Positions 1 through 10,910 of a DNA stretch of 21,632 nt are shown here, one piece after another. Within the stretch, counting starts at the first letter, position 1. The number at the start of each line of letters is the position of its first letter. Source of the stretch: Paramacrobiotus richtersi. Its lineage: Eukaryota; Tardigrada; Eutardigrada; Parachela; Macrobiotidae. The position numbers and the translations under genes are program-made. The notes beneath the pieces are model-generated. The model was not told where the DNA came from. It saw only the letters and a list, made by a program, of their open reading frames with translations, and searched no databases. The stretch spans positions 1 through 21,632 of the forward strand of contig JAQGAU010001070.1 of NCBI GenBank assembly GCA_034698045.1. Reading direction: 5' to 3'.

Positions 1-1815
1 CGACAGCTGATGGTTACACAGCAAATGCTGAACCGTACTTCGGAGCGTCTACGCAACCAAGAGAATGACAATGAAATTCTAAAGACCGAGAACGAGCGGA
101 CAAATTACTTTATTCGACAAGGTACTGTACATTATGGAATTTGATTCGAACAAAATGTACGAAGTGTAACACAGCTTCGCAGCTGCTACTGGAATGAAAT
201 GTATACAAATGATCCAGTCTTAAAATTTTACATGCCATGTTCTTTTCTAAAGTACTAATAATACCGTTTTTTCTTTTAGGGAAGTTACATCAGCGTGAGC
301 TGCAGTCCGAATTAACTCAAACGAAAAATGAACTACGACGCACGGCAGCTCTTTTAAACGGAACACAACTAGACAACATCAACTGTACCGATTCCACGGA
401 TGACGACGAGAGTGCTCACAACGGCGAAAAGTGGAATAAAAGTTCGAGAACGCTCTTGTACTCTTACATATACGATCAATTAGACCTCTTACTGGTATTT
501 ACAGACTGGGACAAACGAGACAGTGCGCCATCACCACGCGCATCCCGGTGGATCTTCCTGTTACGGCACGGGCATTACGAGTTCAGCGAGCCGGAAGACC
601 AGATCAGAATGTCAGCCTTAGGTGCCGGAAACGCTTGTTTGTCTTGTAACGTCATAGTCCTGGTGTTCAGTGACAGTTCGCCCTATAAGAAAATTAATAA
701 CGATATAGGTCGCTGTAATCCGGGTTCGTTCGTACTTTGGATCCTAAAGCAAAAGCTTACATTACAAACATCTTATTTTTAGCAAAATTCAAATACAAAG
801 ACTGGTTACCGATGCTTATACATAATAATCAATGAGTTGTCTTGCACAACATCGTTTCAGAAATGATAAAGTATCACTCTGCTTGACCATTATATAAACT
901 GTTTTTGAGGTATTTTGCGTGCGCACATCTTCTTCTTTAATATTACGCATTCTATTTGACAAACAGACGAGGTGCTCCCTGAAACCTGTAACTTAGTTAT
1001 CTAGCTTGCAATTCTGGAAAGAAGTTCAACTTTCATTTCCGTTGTCATAGTCACGTTGTGGTTTAGAAAGTTCATTTCCTTTGTAGGTAGGTCTCAAATG
1101 GAGGCACTAGGACGACATTTAGCCAGTCTACCGTACAACTGGACCCGCGCCTTCTTGCATTCCAGTAAGATCCGCACTCAAGACGCGGCGCAGTTGGTCG
1201 CCAAGCATCTTCCTGGTGTGCAGCTATTACCGTCGGATTTATTATGGAGCGTCGGAAAAGTAACCGGCATTTGAGAACAAGAACGTATTCACGACGATCT
1301 AACGACTTTTTGTTACAGAACGATACCGTTAGACGGCGTACGGCTTTCGACACGTTTATCCATCGAGCGGATGCAAATCACACAGTCACAACTTACGAAC
1401 TGATGATGCTGCATAAAAGCGTGATATACTATTTTACTGACAGGTAACGGTTCTTCAAAACCTACCAGATCTATATATTTTTCAAAGCTTTCTACATCTA
1501 TATATTTTTTTGGTTGAAAAAACCCAGAAACAAACCTACCGTATATGGAGATATCACCACTCACAATCAGTACAAACTGTACAGCAAAAAGGACATAGAA
1601 GATAAATTTCGCAGCATGTTTTACTTTAGTTTACCTTACCTGTATCTCACAGAGCGCTACAAGTGCCGGCGGAAACCTTACAGGTAACTTTACCACACGG
1701 AAGTATTACTCTCCTGGAGGTGGAATCCGATGGGCGAGTATTTGTCCGAGAATTGGGTCATGCGGATTTCATGCCACCCGAATTAGCCACTAGCACCAAT
1801 TCAAAATGGATTTGA
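1..1815 (+). CDS. PGAM5-like serine/threonine phosphatase (histidine phosphatase superfamily), 5' incomplete
   Basis: Six exons: 1-121, 280-441, 505-621, 1087-1259, 1319-1443 and 1653-1815. They join into one open frame of 286 codons plus TGA, with GT-AG borders and matching phases at all five introns. The first 80 or so residues are a charged, coiled-coil-like stretch followed by KWNKNWDKRD, which matches the motif preceding the catalytic domain in PGAM5. The domain follows: RHGHYE with the nucleophilic histidine, SALGRSQMEALGRHLASL, HSSKIRTQDAA with the conserved Arg, FIHRADA, LHKSVIYY with the second catalytic His, then GSITLLEVESDGRV and GHADFMPPE at the C-terminus. PGAM5 proteins are mitochondrial membrane-anchored phosphatases acting in mitophagy and cell death; the anchor would be upstream of the window. 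One oddity: about 20 residues expected after SDLL, including the REG motif carrying the family's acidic catalytic residue, are missing at the 1259/1319 join. The family call is firm; catalytic competence is uncertain. Confidence 0.88.
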
Positions 1816-2531
1816 TTGTGGACGTTAACTCCTTGTACATGTTGCTTTGGATGACTGTACATCTATATACATCTTCGCTTGTGCCTTGTGGATGAGGGAT
1901 ACCATGTTATATCGTTTTTATTATACTTTCGTTTTAATTTTACTGTTTTATTCATTCATGCGTCAGTAATGTGAATCAGACTGCAGTCACAATACTGTGT
2001 GGTATATCTGTACTGCAGACAGCAAAAAATTTGACAAAATAAAAAAAGCGACAAAGAAGGTATATCAAGCTAACCAATTCTGCACTAACTGGTTTTACAC
2101 CGTGGTATTTGTCAGAATGAACCTCTATGAGCTTATAAACCATTAAAAAATCGCAACACGTTTTTGTACTGCGCCTCATATAACCACCGACGGAAAGACA
2201 GTCTTGGAATTAGAAACAAAAAAACAGCGAAGGAATCTGGATGTCTGCAGGGTGTTCAACTTCCCACCGGACGCGCCAGATTTATATCGAAGTGAAAAAA
2301 CAGTTTTGCACTGCCGAACTATCATGCGAGCAGACGCAGGGCAGCTTACGATCCAATCTTAGTTAACGGTAAATACGCCAAGGTAAGCCGTTAACTATGA
2401 CTGTAATATCGGTAAAATAATAATGTTCTACAGTCTGGGTTGAAATCTTGTGGGTGGATTTTGTTATGCAACCATGCAGCAAATAATCCCCCTAGGTTAT
2501 TTGTCTGCGCATTATGAAATTCCGGATACAC
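1816..2531. other. Intergenic, no gene recognised
   Basis: This lies between the PGAM5-like gene and the next promoter. It is AT-rich and stop-dense in all frames. An AATAAA hexamer at 2038-2043, about 220 nt after the PGAM5-like stop, could be its poly(A) signal. I see no conserved protein or RNA gene here. Confidence 0.5.
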
Positions 2532-2539
2532 CTATAAAT
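2532..2539 (+). promoter_or_regulatory. TATA box of the secreted-protein gene
   Basis: CTATAAAT lies about 110 nt upstream of the ATG at 2651. That spacing would put transcription start near 2560-2570 and leave a 5' UTR of about 85 nt. It is the best TATA match upstream of any gene in the window. Confidence 0.45.
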
Positions 2540-2650
2540 ATTCCATAATGAACGGTATTTAGCCAGTTGACAATCTAACAGTTTGTCCGCATAATCTTGC
2601 TTCCTGAATTGTACAGGCTACTAAAATTAGTGTACTTGAATACTTCCACA

Positions 2651-3438
2651 ATGTCGCTTGTTAAGATATCCCTGTTACTTGTAGTTTTTGTTGCCGCGAC
2701 AAATGCCGCGCGTAGCGGTTCCATGCCGACTAACCCCACAGTGGAATCAATTGCTTATGTAAGTGCATCGTTATCAGTACAGAAACATCTCTCAGCTTCT
2801 CAGCTTCCAGTTTAAATTCGTGTCCCGTTTCGCTTTAACCTAGTGATAATCTCCTTAACTGAACGAAACTTGAATGCTGCAAATGCGAATATACTGAATT
2901 CTGTTCAATGGGATAGTATCATTTCAGAGAGCCTTTTTCGATACTTCCAACGGAGCTCCCCCGTATTCCCATTGCGGCTCCAAAATGAGCAAAGGCAAGG
3001 TCACTGTGCGCAGCTACCAGAAGGATTCGCAGGCTAGTGGAGTGTCGTACATTATGCAGGTGCTTTGACAAACTACACATGCTCTGATATCGAAGTGATG
3101 TTCATGATAAGAAGCTGTAAACCACGTGGATGCGGTTACTGGCTAACTGCACGATAAATACATATAATGTAATGTTGTCATCCTTTCACCGTAGAACTGC
3201 ACTTACAGTTAACCCGGAACTTTTTTTATGTTTTTTTTGCGACAACCTGCGAATGATTAGATTATAATGAATATGTGCTGTGAAATAAGGCTCATTTTGA
3301 TTGGTGTATTGCCAGGTTGATCTGACGGAGCCGAAATCGGGATCCAGTCCCGGTCACGTCTACAGAGGCAAGACTTTCGAAGTCTTTCAGTCCAAAGGAG
3401 GAAAACTCACCGTCAAGCAGAATCCATGCGACCAGTAG
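2651..3438 (+). CDS. Small secreted protein, possibly cystatin-like, 120 aa
   Basis: Three exons (2651-2758, 2928-3059, 3316-3438) are joined at phase 0 by GT-AG introns with good donors (GTAAGT, GTGCTT), giving 120 residues and a TAG stop. The first 21 or so residues, MSLVKISLLLVVFVAATNAA, are a textbook signal peptide, so the product is probably secreted. The mature chain has two cysteines (HCGSK and the C-terminal PCDQ) that could form one disulfide. QASGVSYIMQVDL in the middle resembles the cystatin pattern Q-x-V-x-G followed by alternating hydrophobics and V-x-L, and VYRGKTFEVFQS could be the following strand. The Q-to-G spacing is one residue short of the classical motif, so cysteine-protease inhibition is only a suggestion. 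The upstream ATG at 2597 is ignored because it would bury the signal peptide. The gene model is strong; the family call is weak. Confidence 0.7.
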
Positions 3439-5009
3439 CGAATGATTTTCAACATCTATTGTCTGTTGTTTAATTGACACTTGACAGTGATATAACAGTC
3501 TAGACATTCGCTTGCGCTGCGACCAGAAAAGAATGCCTTGTCAATCGGCGGAAGGAAAATTACTGCGGATAAAACCTGATATGGTATATAATGGTACCTT
3601 GCAGCATCGGGTCGTACTAGTTGAACGACTTGTTTTGGTTAATAAGCTTGTAAATTACAACATCGCACAAGAACGACAACTGGTTCGCTTTTAAGCAGAT
3701 AATTGAACCCATGCTCAAACCACTTCCACAGAAAACGAGGAAAGACTCTCATTGAATGACAGCATCAACGGTAGAAGTCATTCTTATTAGAACAAGTCAA
3801 CCGGAAACACGGTGTTCAACCAACCCTGTTATACGAAATGTTGGCCATGTTAGCGCATCTTTGTATAATCAGATAATGGATGAATTTGTAGTTATATGAA
3901 GTCCGAAGATGCGAGTTTGGTCTTGGCGAAAACAATCTGGTTCTTGCCCGCTTGCTAAAAACGGGCTTCCTGTATATCCTCATTGTTGCTTGTACATACA
4001 TGAACCTGCTCCACGCGTGTCCTAAGAATCAGCTTTCCCCACGTTGTGCTTACCCGCTTGCACCGCTTGTGATTACATAAGTAACAGCCGGGTTTTCACT
4101 TTTCACCATCTTGACCATCGTGTACGGGTGTGCAACCCAATCAGCAAAATGATAGATTAAAAGTTACCGCTATAGTATTTTACTCATTCAGTATCGCCGT
4201 CGTCGGTGGCGCAGCAGTACGATTAAACTCTCGGTACTCGTTTTAAAGCATAACTAATTATGGTTAATATTGTTTGCTGACTACTCTGCAGACTCTCTAG
4301 TCTCTGCAATGAGAAAAGAATGTTTTCGACGATTTTTAAAAATTGCCGATCGGCTCATGTGGGAATTGAATACTGCGGTTGTACCGCGATTATGTTGGTT
4401 TTTCTGGTACTTGAAGAGAAATCGTTCCTGCCGCTTTTACTATGGGCATAAGCATTCCTGCCTGATCCCCGTATACAAGTTCCGTAATCCGTAAACGCAC
4501 AAGGTCCGTACTTCAGAACTTCTGTACAAGATCCGCTTAGCTTTAGCTTTTTATTTGAATACATTGTTTTATGTAGATTTCAGTAAAACATCGGGGTGAA
4601 CCATGGTACTATCTGTATAAGATCCGCTATCAAGCAGTCAATCGCTTCGCATTATGTACTACGAGCTTTATTGTTAAACAAAACCAGGCACGCATATCTG
4701 TCACTGAGATAAGTGAGATTCTTGTTATTCTAGGATTTTAAAAATGGCGACACTTTGCTATACTTAAAAGTTTGTAATAACAATCCCGCACTGTACATCA
4801 GTTTCTAACTTTCTACAGAAGTAGTGTAACTTAGGAAACTCCTGCTTACAGTCAGACTGAAGAACGTACAGTAGCTTTTTGGTCTCGAAGGTAGTGAAAC
4901 AGGCAGTGTCTTCTTTTGCTGTCTCTGTGTTTTAATTTTTGTTTGGACTGTACAAATCCGCTCACTGATCACATACTGATTTGCGAGCTTTCAAATCCCA
5001 ACTACAATC
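3439..5009. other. Long intergenic stretch without a recognisable gene
   Basis: About 1.57 kb between the secreted-protein gene and family copy A. Several open frames of 60-75 codons occur (for example 3512-3694 and 4270-4494 on +, 3816-4001 on -). None shows a recognisable motif, signal peptide, splice continuity or counterpart elsewhere in the window. The last 150 bp presumably include promoter and 5' UTR of copy A, but I see no clear TATA box. Confidence 0.5.
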
Positions 5010-6912
5010 ATGTTTAGCAGACGTGCCTCGCGTTGGAATGCTGTGGATGTTGCGGGATGCGATGGATTACTGCACCGTGGTCTCGTTGTGAACAAAAGCA
5101 AAGCTGGGCTCTCCATTGATTTTGGAATACCCAACAAAGAACCCACGCTAATCTCCTACGACAGTGTATTCCGAGATCCTGGGCAGCGCTTCATTAAAAA
5201 AGAACCTTTAGAGCAAGATGTGGAGCTCTTGTACCAGCTCTCTCCCGATCAGCCATGGAAATGGTTCCCCGCACAACTGCTGTCAACAAACAAAGATTCG
5301 TTCCTGTTGGTGGACATGCAGACTGAAGCCGCTCATGCCAGGGCAGTTTTTCAGGACGACCGCGTTAGGCGCCGCTCGCACTCCAGGGTGAATGTCAGAA
5401 GGAATGATTTTACAAAGGATGATGTGCCAGTTCCAGCTGGATTCCTCGCTACCAAAGACTTTTGTGACCGATGGAAAGAACGGTTTGCGAAGACACTGCC
5501 AGTGGGCGTAGTGGGCGGGCGCTTTTTGTACATTCAAAGCCGAAATTCCCAAGAGATACCGTTGAACATTTCAGTAAGTAAATGTAGGTTAAAGTGTTAA
5601 ACAACACGGCGTTATTTTCACGATCGAGGACGACCATAGGAGACCCACGGCCTACGACTGTGGTATAGTTACGCTTTAATTATTACGAGTTTCGGCATAT
5701 TTATGTTAATACCGCATGATGCGTTAGCATCATCACAATACCACATGATGCGTTAGCATTTAATGTCAACTCAAATTGTTCTTCTAGATTCCGTTCGTGA
5801 ATATGCCGGCACCCGAACCAGCTGTGCCGTATGTACATGGAGTGAAACGACCGCTTGACGACTTCCTGGCGGATGAAGCAATGGGCACTACGGAGAGTGG
5901 TTCACTTACCACGAAACTTCCGTTGGAAATTCTCGCCGAAGTGTTTACCAACATGGAGATTTTGGATCGGACTAATTTATGTCGTGTCTGTACTCGCTTT
6001 GCTGCGGCTATTTCGTCGCGCGCTTGCAACGTAGCCATCGTCTATCCTCCATCGAGAAGAATGAGAGATTTTGTTTTTGCATCCGTGTTGTACATCATAC
6101 TGTCGAAACGGACCACGTACGTCATATTTACTAATTCCGTGGATGCTGATATTACACTGCTGGAACGAATGGTGAATGCTACCGGAATCAAAGTTCCACA
6201 TTTCACACTAGTGAATGTTGCCATCAATGCCAAGCTCCTGGTCGATGACGCCAATTTCGCTCTTTCTCCGACCTTCCGCTCCATCTGTGACCGTCTCGTC
6301 CTGAAAAACGTAGCAGTGGATGAAGCGTTGGGGAAGTATGGTCCTTACGGATGTTGTGCCTTCAAAGATGTTGATATTGGTTACTGTACGTTTAATACGA
6401 AAATCAAATCGGATTTGCGACCGATTTTCGAAGAAAACTGTGCGACTCCGAAGGGAAACGCCCTGCGGCGCTTGAAAGAGTGGATACAGTCTCTGAACAG
6501 GGAATCACGTCGATCTGACCAAGAGACGGTCATCACGGTATGTTCACGCGTACGGTGACTGTTTTTGCAAGTCTGGTGCTTCGACCAAGAACTCAGTAAA
6601 CTAAATGGATCAGTCAGTGATCGTCTAACTGCGCGCGACTAGACACTGCAAGTACATATTCGCCTTTTAAATCCCTAGAATTTGAAGCAATGGCAGTACG
6701 ACGATACCCGTTTGGGTCCCCACTGTACATGGGAGGATGTGAAGCGTGCAAATCTGGAGAAGAATATGGATACTTTGCGGAAAACTACGCTGTTGGCTTT
6801 ACTAAGCACAAAAGACGATTTTGATAAGCGCAGGGCTAACAATCCGGACAGTTCCGGTGATGAGGTTGAAGGCTACAATATGAGTGATGAATCCTCAACG
6901 GACTCAGATTGA
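5010..6912 (+). CDS. Family copy A: Tudor/Agenet-like + F-box + acidic tail protein, 515 aa
   Basis: Exons are 5010-5573, 5788-6537 and 6679-6912, both introns phase 0 (donors GTAAGT and GTATGT; acceptors TTCTAG and CCCTAG). The protein has 188+250+77 residues. Exon 1: GLLHRGLVVNKSKAGLSIDFG, then VELLYQLSPDQPWKWFPAQLL and SFLLVDMQTE, then NDFTKDDVPVPAGF. This order resembles the tandem Tudor/Agenet domains and following region of FMRP, which bind methylated ligands. Exon 2 opens with KRPLDDFL and an F-box (LPLEILAEVFTNMEILDRTN then LCRVCTRFAAAISS), which normally docks to Skp1 in SCF ubiquitin ligases. Repeated hydrophobic strands (PHFTLVNVAINAK, CDRLVLKNVAVDEA, FKDVDIGYCTFN) suggest an LRR- or FTH-like region. 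Exon 3 has KQWQYDD and GPHCTW, then an acidic tail ending SSTDSD. ATG 5010 is the start shared with copy B. The F-box is likely; the Tudor call is inference from pattern. Confidence 0.82.
5710..5761 (+). repeat. Short direct repeat in intron 1 of copy A
   Basis: Two nearly identical 21-nt units, TACCRCATGATGCGTTAGCA plus T, start at 5710 and 5739 (29-nt period). Each also contains a small palindrome (GATGC...GCATC). Not seen in the other copies. Confidence 0.75.
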
Positions 6913-7650
6913 CAGGCGCACGTTTTCCGGAGACAAATGTCTCTCCACCGTTTATCGAAGCATTGCATGGAATTAAAATGTTTTGTTAGTTTCATCTGTT
7001 TGGGCTGAATTAGGACATTTTTCGTGTTTTCGAAACCATTCTTTGCATGATAATGCGCGAACCGTCTTCCAACTGTACTATGATGCGCGCTAATTTTTTC
7101 CACTGCGTACTTTATGTGATATCATAGTAGCCATTAATCGGACGTTTTTTTAATTTGTTTTTGTTTCAAAGAGCGTTTCCTCCTCATGTTAGAAATAACT
7201 CATACCAAACGTACACTACATGATCAGCGCGTTACCTGTAGAGCAGAAAAGGCCAGCATCGTCTCATGACGACAGACGACATGACCCCAAATATGAAAGT
7301 TAGTTATATTCATGATCTGGCCAATTATGTACTGCGCCTCGGCTTGTGGTAGTCCTGCATGTCTCGGTCTCAAGAATTGACCGACATGTGTTGGTTTTAT
7401 CGATGGCCGACTTTTCGGTCAAAGGTGATACATAGCCTATCGAACTTTGCGAATCGGCATGCGGAAGTTCTGAAAGTTTGAACGATGAACTCTTTTTGCG
7501 CTCAGCCACGAAAGGCACTTCTTTCGATGCTGAAGAATCTCGCGTCTTATGACCTTTGGTGACATTCAAACCAAACTGGCAGGGCGCGCTTTACTTTATC
7601 CAGTTTCAGGAAAGAATCGAGTTTTAATTCAAGAAAATTGCTTGAATTTG
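6913..7650. other. 3' flank of copy A, partly conserved with the other copies
   Basis: Roughly the first 280 bp can be followed in the flanks of B and C (for example the motif at 6996-7012, and ATTAATCGGACGTTT near 7133, matching ATTAATCCGACGTTT near 14632). The duplicated unit therefore extends past the stop codon. The remainder holds a - strand open frame (7300-7569) with no recognisable features. Confidence 0.55.
6996..7012 (+). promoter_or_regulatory. Conserved downstream motif, copy A
   Basis: CTGTTTGGGCTGAATTA lies 84 nt after the copy A stop. The same motif recurs at a similar distance in all five copies while surrounding sequence has diverged. It may be a 3' UTR or 3'-end processing element; function unknown. 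Confidence 0.5.
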
Positions 7651-7743
7651 GCTTCAGCACGTTTCTTCATCGAGCGGATTCAACCCGAACAGTCAGAACA
7701 TACTGATGATGCTGCAAAGATGTGATGCCTGCTATTTTCTGAA
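7651..7743 (+). pseudogene. Relic of a PGAM5-like exon
   Basis: The sequence is recognisably homologous to exon 5 of the PGAM5-like gene (about 1342-1440). Shared blocks include CACGTTTCTTCATCGAGCGG against CACGTTTATCCATCGAGCGG, and the exact run ACTGATGATGCTGCA. A deletion of about 5 nt plus further indels break the frame. Weak similarity continues into the following intron (ACAGCGACAAAAAGAACAT against ACAGCAAAAAGGACAT at 1581). No other PGAM5 exon is recognisable nearby, so this is a decayed fragment from a past duplication. Confidence 0.75.
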
Positions 7744-8398
7744 AAAGTCTAATCACTTTGATACATGTTTATTCCTATTACAGCGACAAAAAGAACATTT
7801 ACTCAAGGTGTAGTGTATAATAAAACATAACGGCCGCTATAACACCAACAACAACGCATCTCCGCAGACATTCTGCGCCCCTCTCGAATAACAGAAAAGA
7901 TAGCGTCCATGTTGGCCGAGCGGGCCGCTGTTCCGAGAACGGCCATGGCATCGCCCGTTGCAGCTCACTACTTACTTATTCGCTGGTAGATGTGTTATTT
8001 CATTCGTTTCTCCCCGGACTCCAGGCGGATTTTTCGCCGCCAGTGTACAGTGAGTATCCTGTTCATTGTTCACCAAAGAATTTATCTGATCGCTAGAAAG
8101 CAGGCTGATGCTCGGTCGAAGGCGGTCAGGCCCAGACAGGGAGAGAGAGAGAGAGAGACTTAATAAGACAGGGCCCTGCTGTCATGCAGTCATGCTAATC
8201 TATGGTATCGCTGTTCAGAGATAGACAAAATTATTGGACAAATCTGGCTACGAGTACAGAAGAAAGCGTTTTGAAACTGAAATACGATATATAATACAGT
8301 GGAATATATGAAAGAAGTATTGCTTGGTGAATATCAGTTTTTGCTCTCTTAATAATTTCACTTTTAGTTTTATCACATTTGTAAGATTTGACACCGTC
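7744..8398. other. Intergenic upstream of copy B
   Basis: No convincing gene. It contains a GC-rich patch around 7890-8050 with a 26-codon open frame (7909-7989) of no known similarity, and the GA microsatellite. The last 35 bp are homologous to the sequence just upstream of copy C exon 1 (ACATTTGTAAG[A/C]TTTGACA), so the 5' UTR was duplicated with the gene. Confidence 0.5.
8141..8158. repeat. (GA)9 microsatellite
   Basis: A perfect dinucleotide run of GA about 240 bp upstream of copy B. Confidence 0.95.
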
Positions 8399-10910
8399 AT
8401 GTTTAGCAAAGATGTCTTTCGTTGGAATGCTGTGGATGTTATGGGATGCGACGGACTGCTGCACCGTGGCCTCGTTGTGAATAAAAGCAAAGCAGGGCTC
8501 TCCATTGATTTTGGAATACCCAACAAGGAATCCACGCTGGTCTCCTATGACAGAGCATTCCGAGATCCTCAGCAGCGTTTCATGAAGAGAGAACCGCTGG
8601 AGGAAAATGTGGAGCTCTTGTACCAGCTTTCACCCGATCAGCCATGGAAATGGTTTCCCGCACAACTACTATCGGCAAGCACAGATTCGTTCCTGTTAGT
8701 GGACATGCAGACGGAGGGCGCTCATGTCAGGGCTGTTTTCCGCGAAGACCGTGTAAGGCGCCCATCACACTCAAGGGAGAATGTCAGAAGGAATGATTTT
8801 ATTAAGGACGAAGTGCCAGTTCCAGCTGGATTCCTGTATACCACAGATTTTCGTGCCCGATGGAAAGAACGGTTCCCGAAAACCCATCCAGTGGGCATCG
8901 TGAGAGATTGCTTCGTCTACATTCAGAGCAGAAATGTCCAAGAGATACCGTTGAAAATTTCTGTAAGTGAATTATAACTCGGCAAAATTTCGCGGAAATT
9001 CGACTGATATTCGACCGAAACGAAGCGAAGGTCCTCTACATTCAACGAAAATGGTTTTTTCGTCCGTCCCGGCGGTCACGGTACCGGAAGTAACAGTAGT
9101 ATAGGGCACGTCCTCTATTTTCAACAAAACTGTATATTTTGTCTGCCCGGTCGGTTACGGTCAAGTTAGCACAATTTTGCTATAAAAAACCATAAGAACT
9201 GTGACTTTCCACGGCGCATCAAAAAATGTGAATAACAGTCTTCAGTGACCCTTCTTATTACATGGAAGGACTAAATTTAAGCGTCCTTGCTTCGGTCTCT
9301 CAGTGCCCACAATCAGCGAGCGCACTTACCTAGATACTACTAATATTTAGGACATGTCAGCGGCAGTTTTTCTTTCCCATGTTCTAGATTGCGATGCTAA
9401 CTACGCCGGAAACCGAACTGGCTGTGATGCCTCATGGAATAAAACGCCCCCTTGACGACTTCCTGACGGACGAAGCACTGGATACTTCGGAGCGCAGTTC
9501 ACTTATCACGAAGCTTCCGTTGGAAATTCTCGCCGAAGTGTTCAACAAGATGGAGATCTTGGATCGGACTACTCTATGTCGCGTCTGCGCTCGCTTTGCT
9601 GCGGGTGTTTCGTCGCGCGCTTGTAACGTCGCCATCGTATATCCTCGGTCGCGAAGGATGAGCGATTTTGTTTTTGCGTCCGAGTTGTACACGATACTGT
9701 CAAAACGGATCCCGTACGTCATATTCAATAAAGACCATCATCTCGTGGATGATGATATCAAATTGCTGCAACAAATGGTAAACGCTGTCGGAATCAAAAT
9801 TCCACATTTCCTACTGGTGGATGTTGCCATCAATGTCAAGGTTTTGGTGGATGTGGATGGCGCGGATTTTGCTCTTTCTCCGACCTTCCGCTCTATCTGC
9901 GACCGGCTCGTTCTGAAAAACGTCGCAGTTGACGAAGCACTAGGGGAGTATGGTCGTTACGAATGTTATGACCATGTAGATGTGCGTATTGGTTCTTGCA
10001 CAGTTAGGACGGATGATGAACCGGATTTTCGGCATATTTTCGAAGAAAACACTGAGACTCCGAATGAGGGCGCCTTGTGTCAGTTGGGAGAGTGGATACA
10101 GACTCTGAACAGTGAATCACGCCGATCTGGCCAAGAGGAGGTCATCACGGTATGTCCCCGCGTATGATAACTGTTCTTTTTAACAAAGAAGAATACCATT
10201 TAACAAGATCGCAGATTCACGGTTCTAAAACCAGGAACTGAGTAATACTAAATGGATCGGTCGATAATCGGGTTATTGCTTTAAACGTGACTTTTGATAG
10301 TATTGTGCAAGGCCAAGACTGCTAGTGGCCACACTGACTTCCATATACATATCAGTCTTCTAATAGCTATGAAAATGCACTCGCTCGTAGCGGGCACTGG
10401 GTTGACCAAAGCGAAGAACGTTTACGCGCACGACTTAATAATCTAATAAACTAATAATTGTAAATGTTATTTAATATTATTAATAAATAATAAAGACCAA
10501 TAATAATAGTTACCGACCGACGGAATGACGGACAGACATTGAGGTCAACTTGAGTTGAGTATAAAGGACCTTCGCTACCGTCGAATATGCTATATTATTT
10601 CGTGCTGTGACTGCATCAGTTAGTATTATAATTATCTGAATGCGCACGAGTAAATGTTCGCCTTTTGAACCCCTAGATGTTGAAAGAGTGGCAGTACGAC
10701 GACCCCCGTTTTGGACCCAATTGTACATGGGATGATGTGAAGCGTGCCAATCTTGAGAATAAGCTGGATACCTTGCGGAAAACTACGCTGTCGGCTTTAC
10801 TCAGTAGAAAGGACAATTTTGAAGAGCGCCGCCGTAACGATCCAAACAGTTCCTCTGATGAGGGCGAATATTTCGACATGGGTGACAATTCGTCGACGGA
10901 CTCGGATTAA
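8399..10910 (+). CDS. Family copy B: Tudor/Agenet-like + F-box + acidic tail protein, 519 aa
   Basis: Exons are 8399-8962, 9388-10149 and 10677-10910, all phase 0, coding 188+254+77 residues with no disruption. Exon 1 has exactly the same length as copy A; VELLYQLSPDQPWKWFPAQLL and VPVPAGF are unchanged. The F-box reads LPLEILAEVFNKMEILDRTT then LCRVCARFAAGVSS. Exon 3 has KEWQYDDPRFGPNCTW and ends SSTDSD. An in-frame ATG at 8324 would add 25 residues, but ATG 8399 is chosen because it aligns with the copy A start and the intervening bases are homologous to untranslated sequence before copy C. Both introns are much longer than in copy A because each carries a copy of a dispersed element. By its intact frame and splice sites it is probably functional, with the same inferred role as copy A: an SCF adaptor with a Tudor-like reader. 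Confidence 0.82.
9012..9330 (+). mobile_element. Dispersed element copy 1, intron 1 of copy B
   Basis: It starts CGACCGAAACGAAGCGAAGG and TCCTCTA, and ends with TTGCTTCGGTCTCTCAGTGC and then GAGCGCACTTAC. Both ends match the elements in intron 2 of copies B and C. This copy is longer and contains an internal imperfect tandem duplication beginning GTCCTCTA at 9031 and 9110. The GACCGAAGCGAA motifs near both ends are inverted, as in a non-autonomous DNA transposon. No coding capacity. Borders are approximate and no target duplication was identified. Confidence 0.55.
10375..10583 (-). mobile_element. Dispersed element copy 2, intron 2 of copy B (reverse orientation)
   Basis: On the - strand it reads CGACGGTAGCGAAGGTCCTT at its start and TTCGCTTTGGTCAACCCAGT near its end, followed by the cggtcggt block and an AT-rich TTATTAATA core between. 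This is the same order as copy 3. The + strand left border begins ATGCACTCGCTCGTAGCGGG. Borders are approximate. Confidence 0.55.

Noticed and set aside
1555-1650. Open stretch inside the last intron of the PGAM5-like gene, looking like an extra exon
   Set aside because: The acceptor at 1651-1652 gives a perfect phase match and continuous family homology (TDRALQVPAE), which leaves no room for this stretch.
4270-4494. 74-codon open frame on the + strand before copy A
   Set aside because: Cys/Phe/Arg-rich translation without motif or splice context. No support.
7300-7569. 89-codon open frame on the - strand
   Set aside because: Ser/Lys/Thr-rich with no motif, no signal peptide, no splice partner and no counterpart in other flanks. 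Probably chance.
7909-7989. GC-rich 26-codon ORF upstream of copy B, with a donor-like GTGAGT further on at about 8048
   Set aside because: Too short, not in the same frame up to the donor-like site, and no similarity to anything recognised.
8324-8398. Upstream in-frame ATG of copy B giving a 25-residue extension
   Set aside because: The extension is absent from copy A and corresponds to untranslated flank in copy C. ATG 8399 is the shared start.
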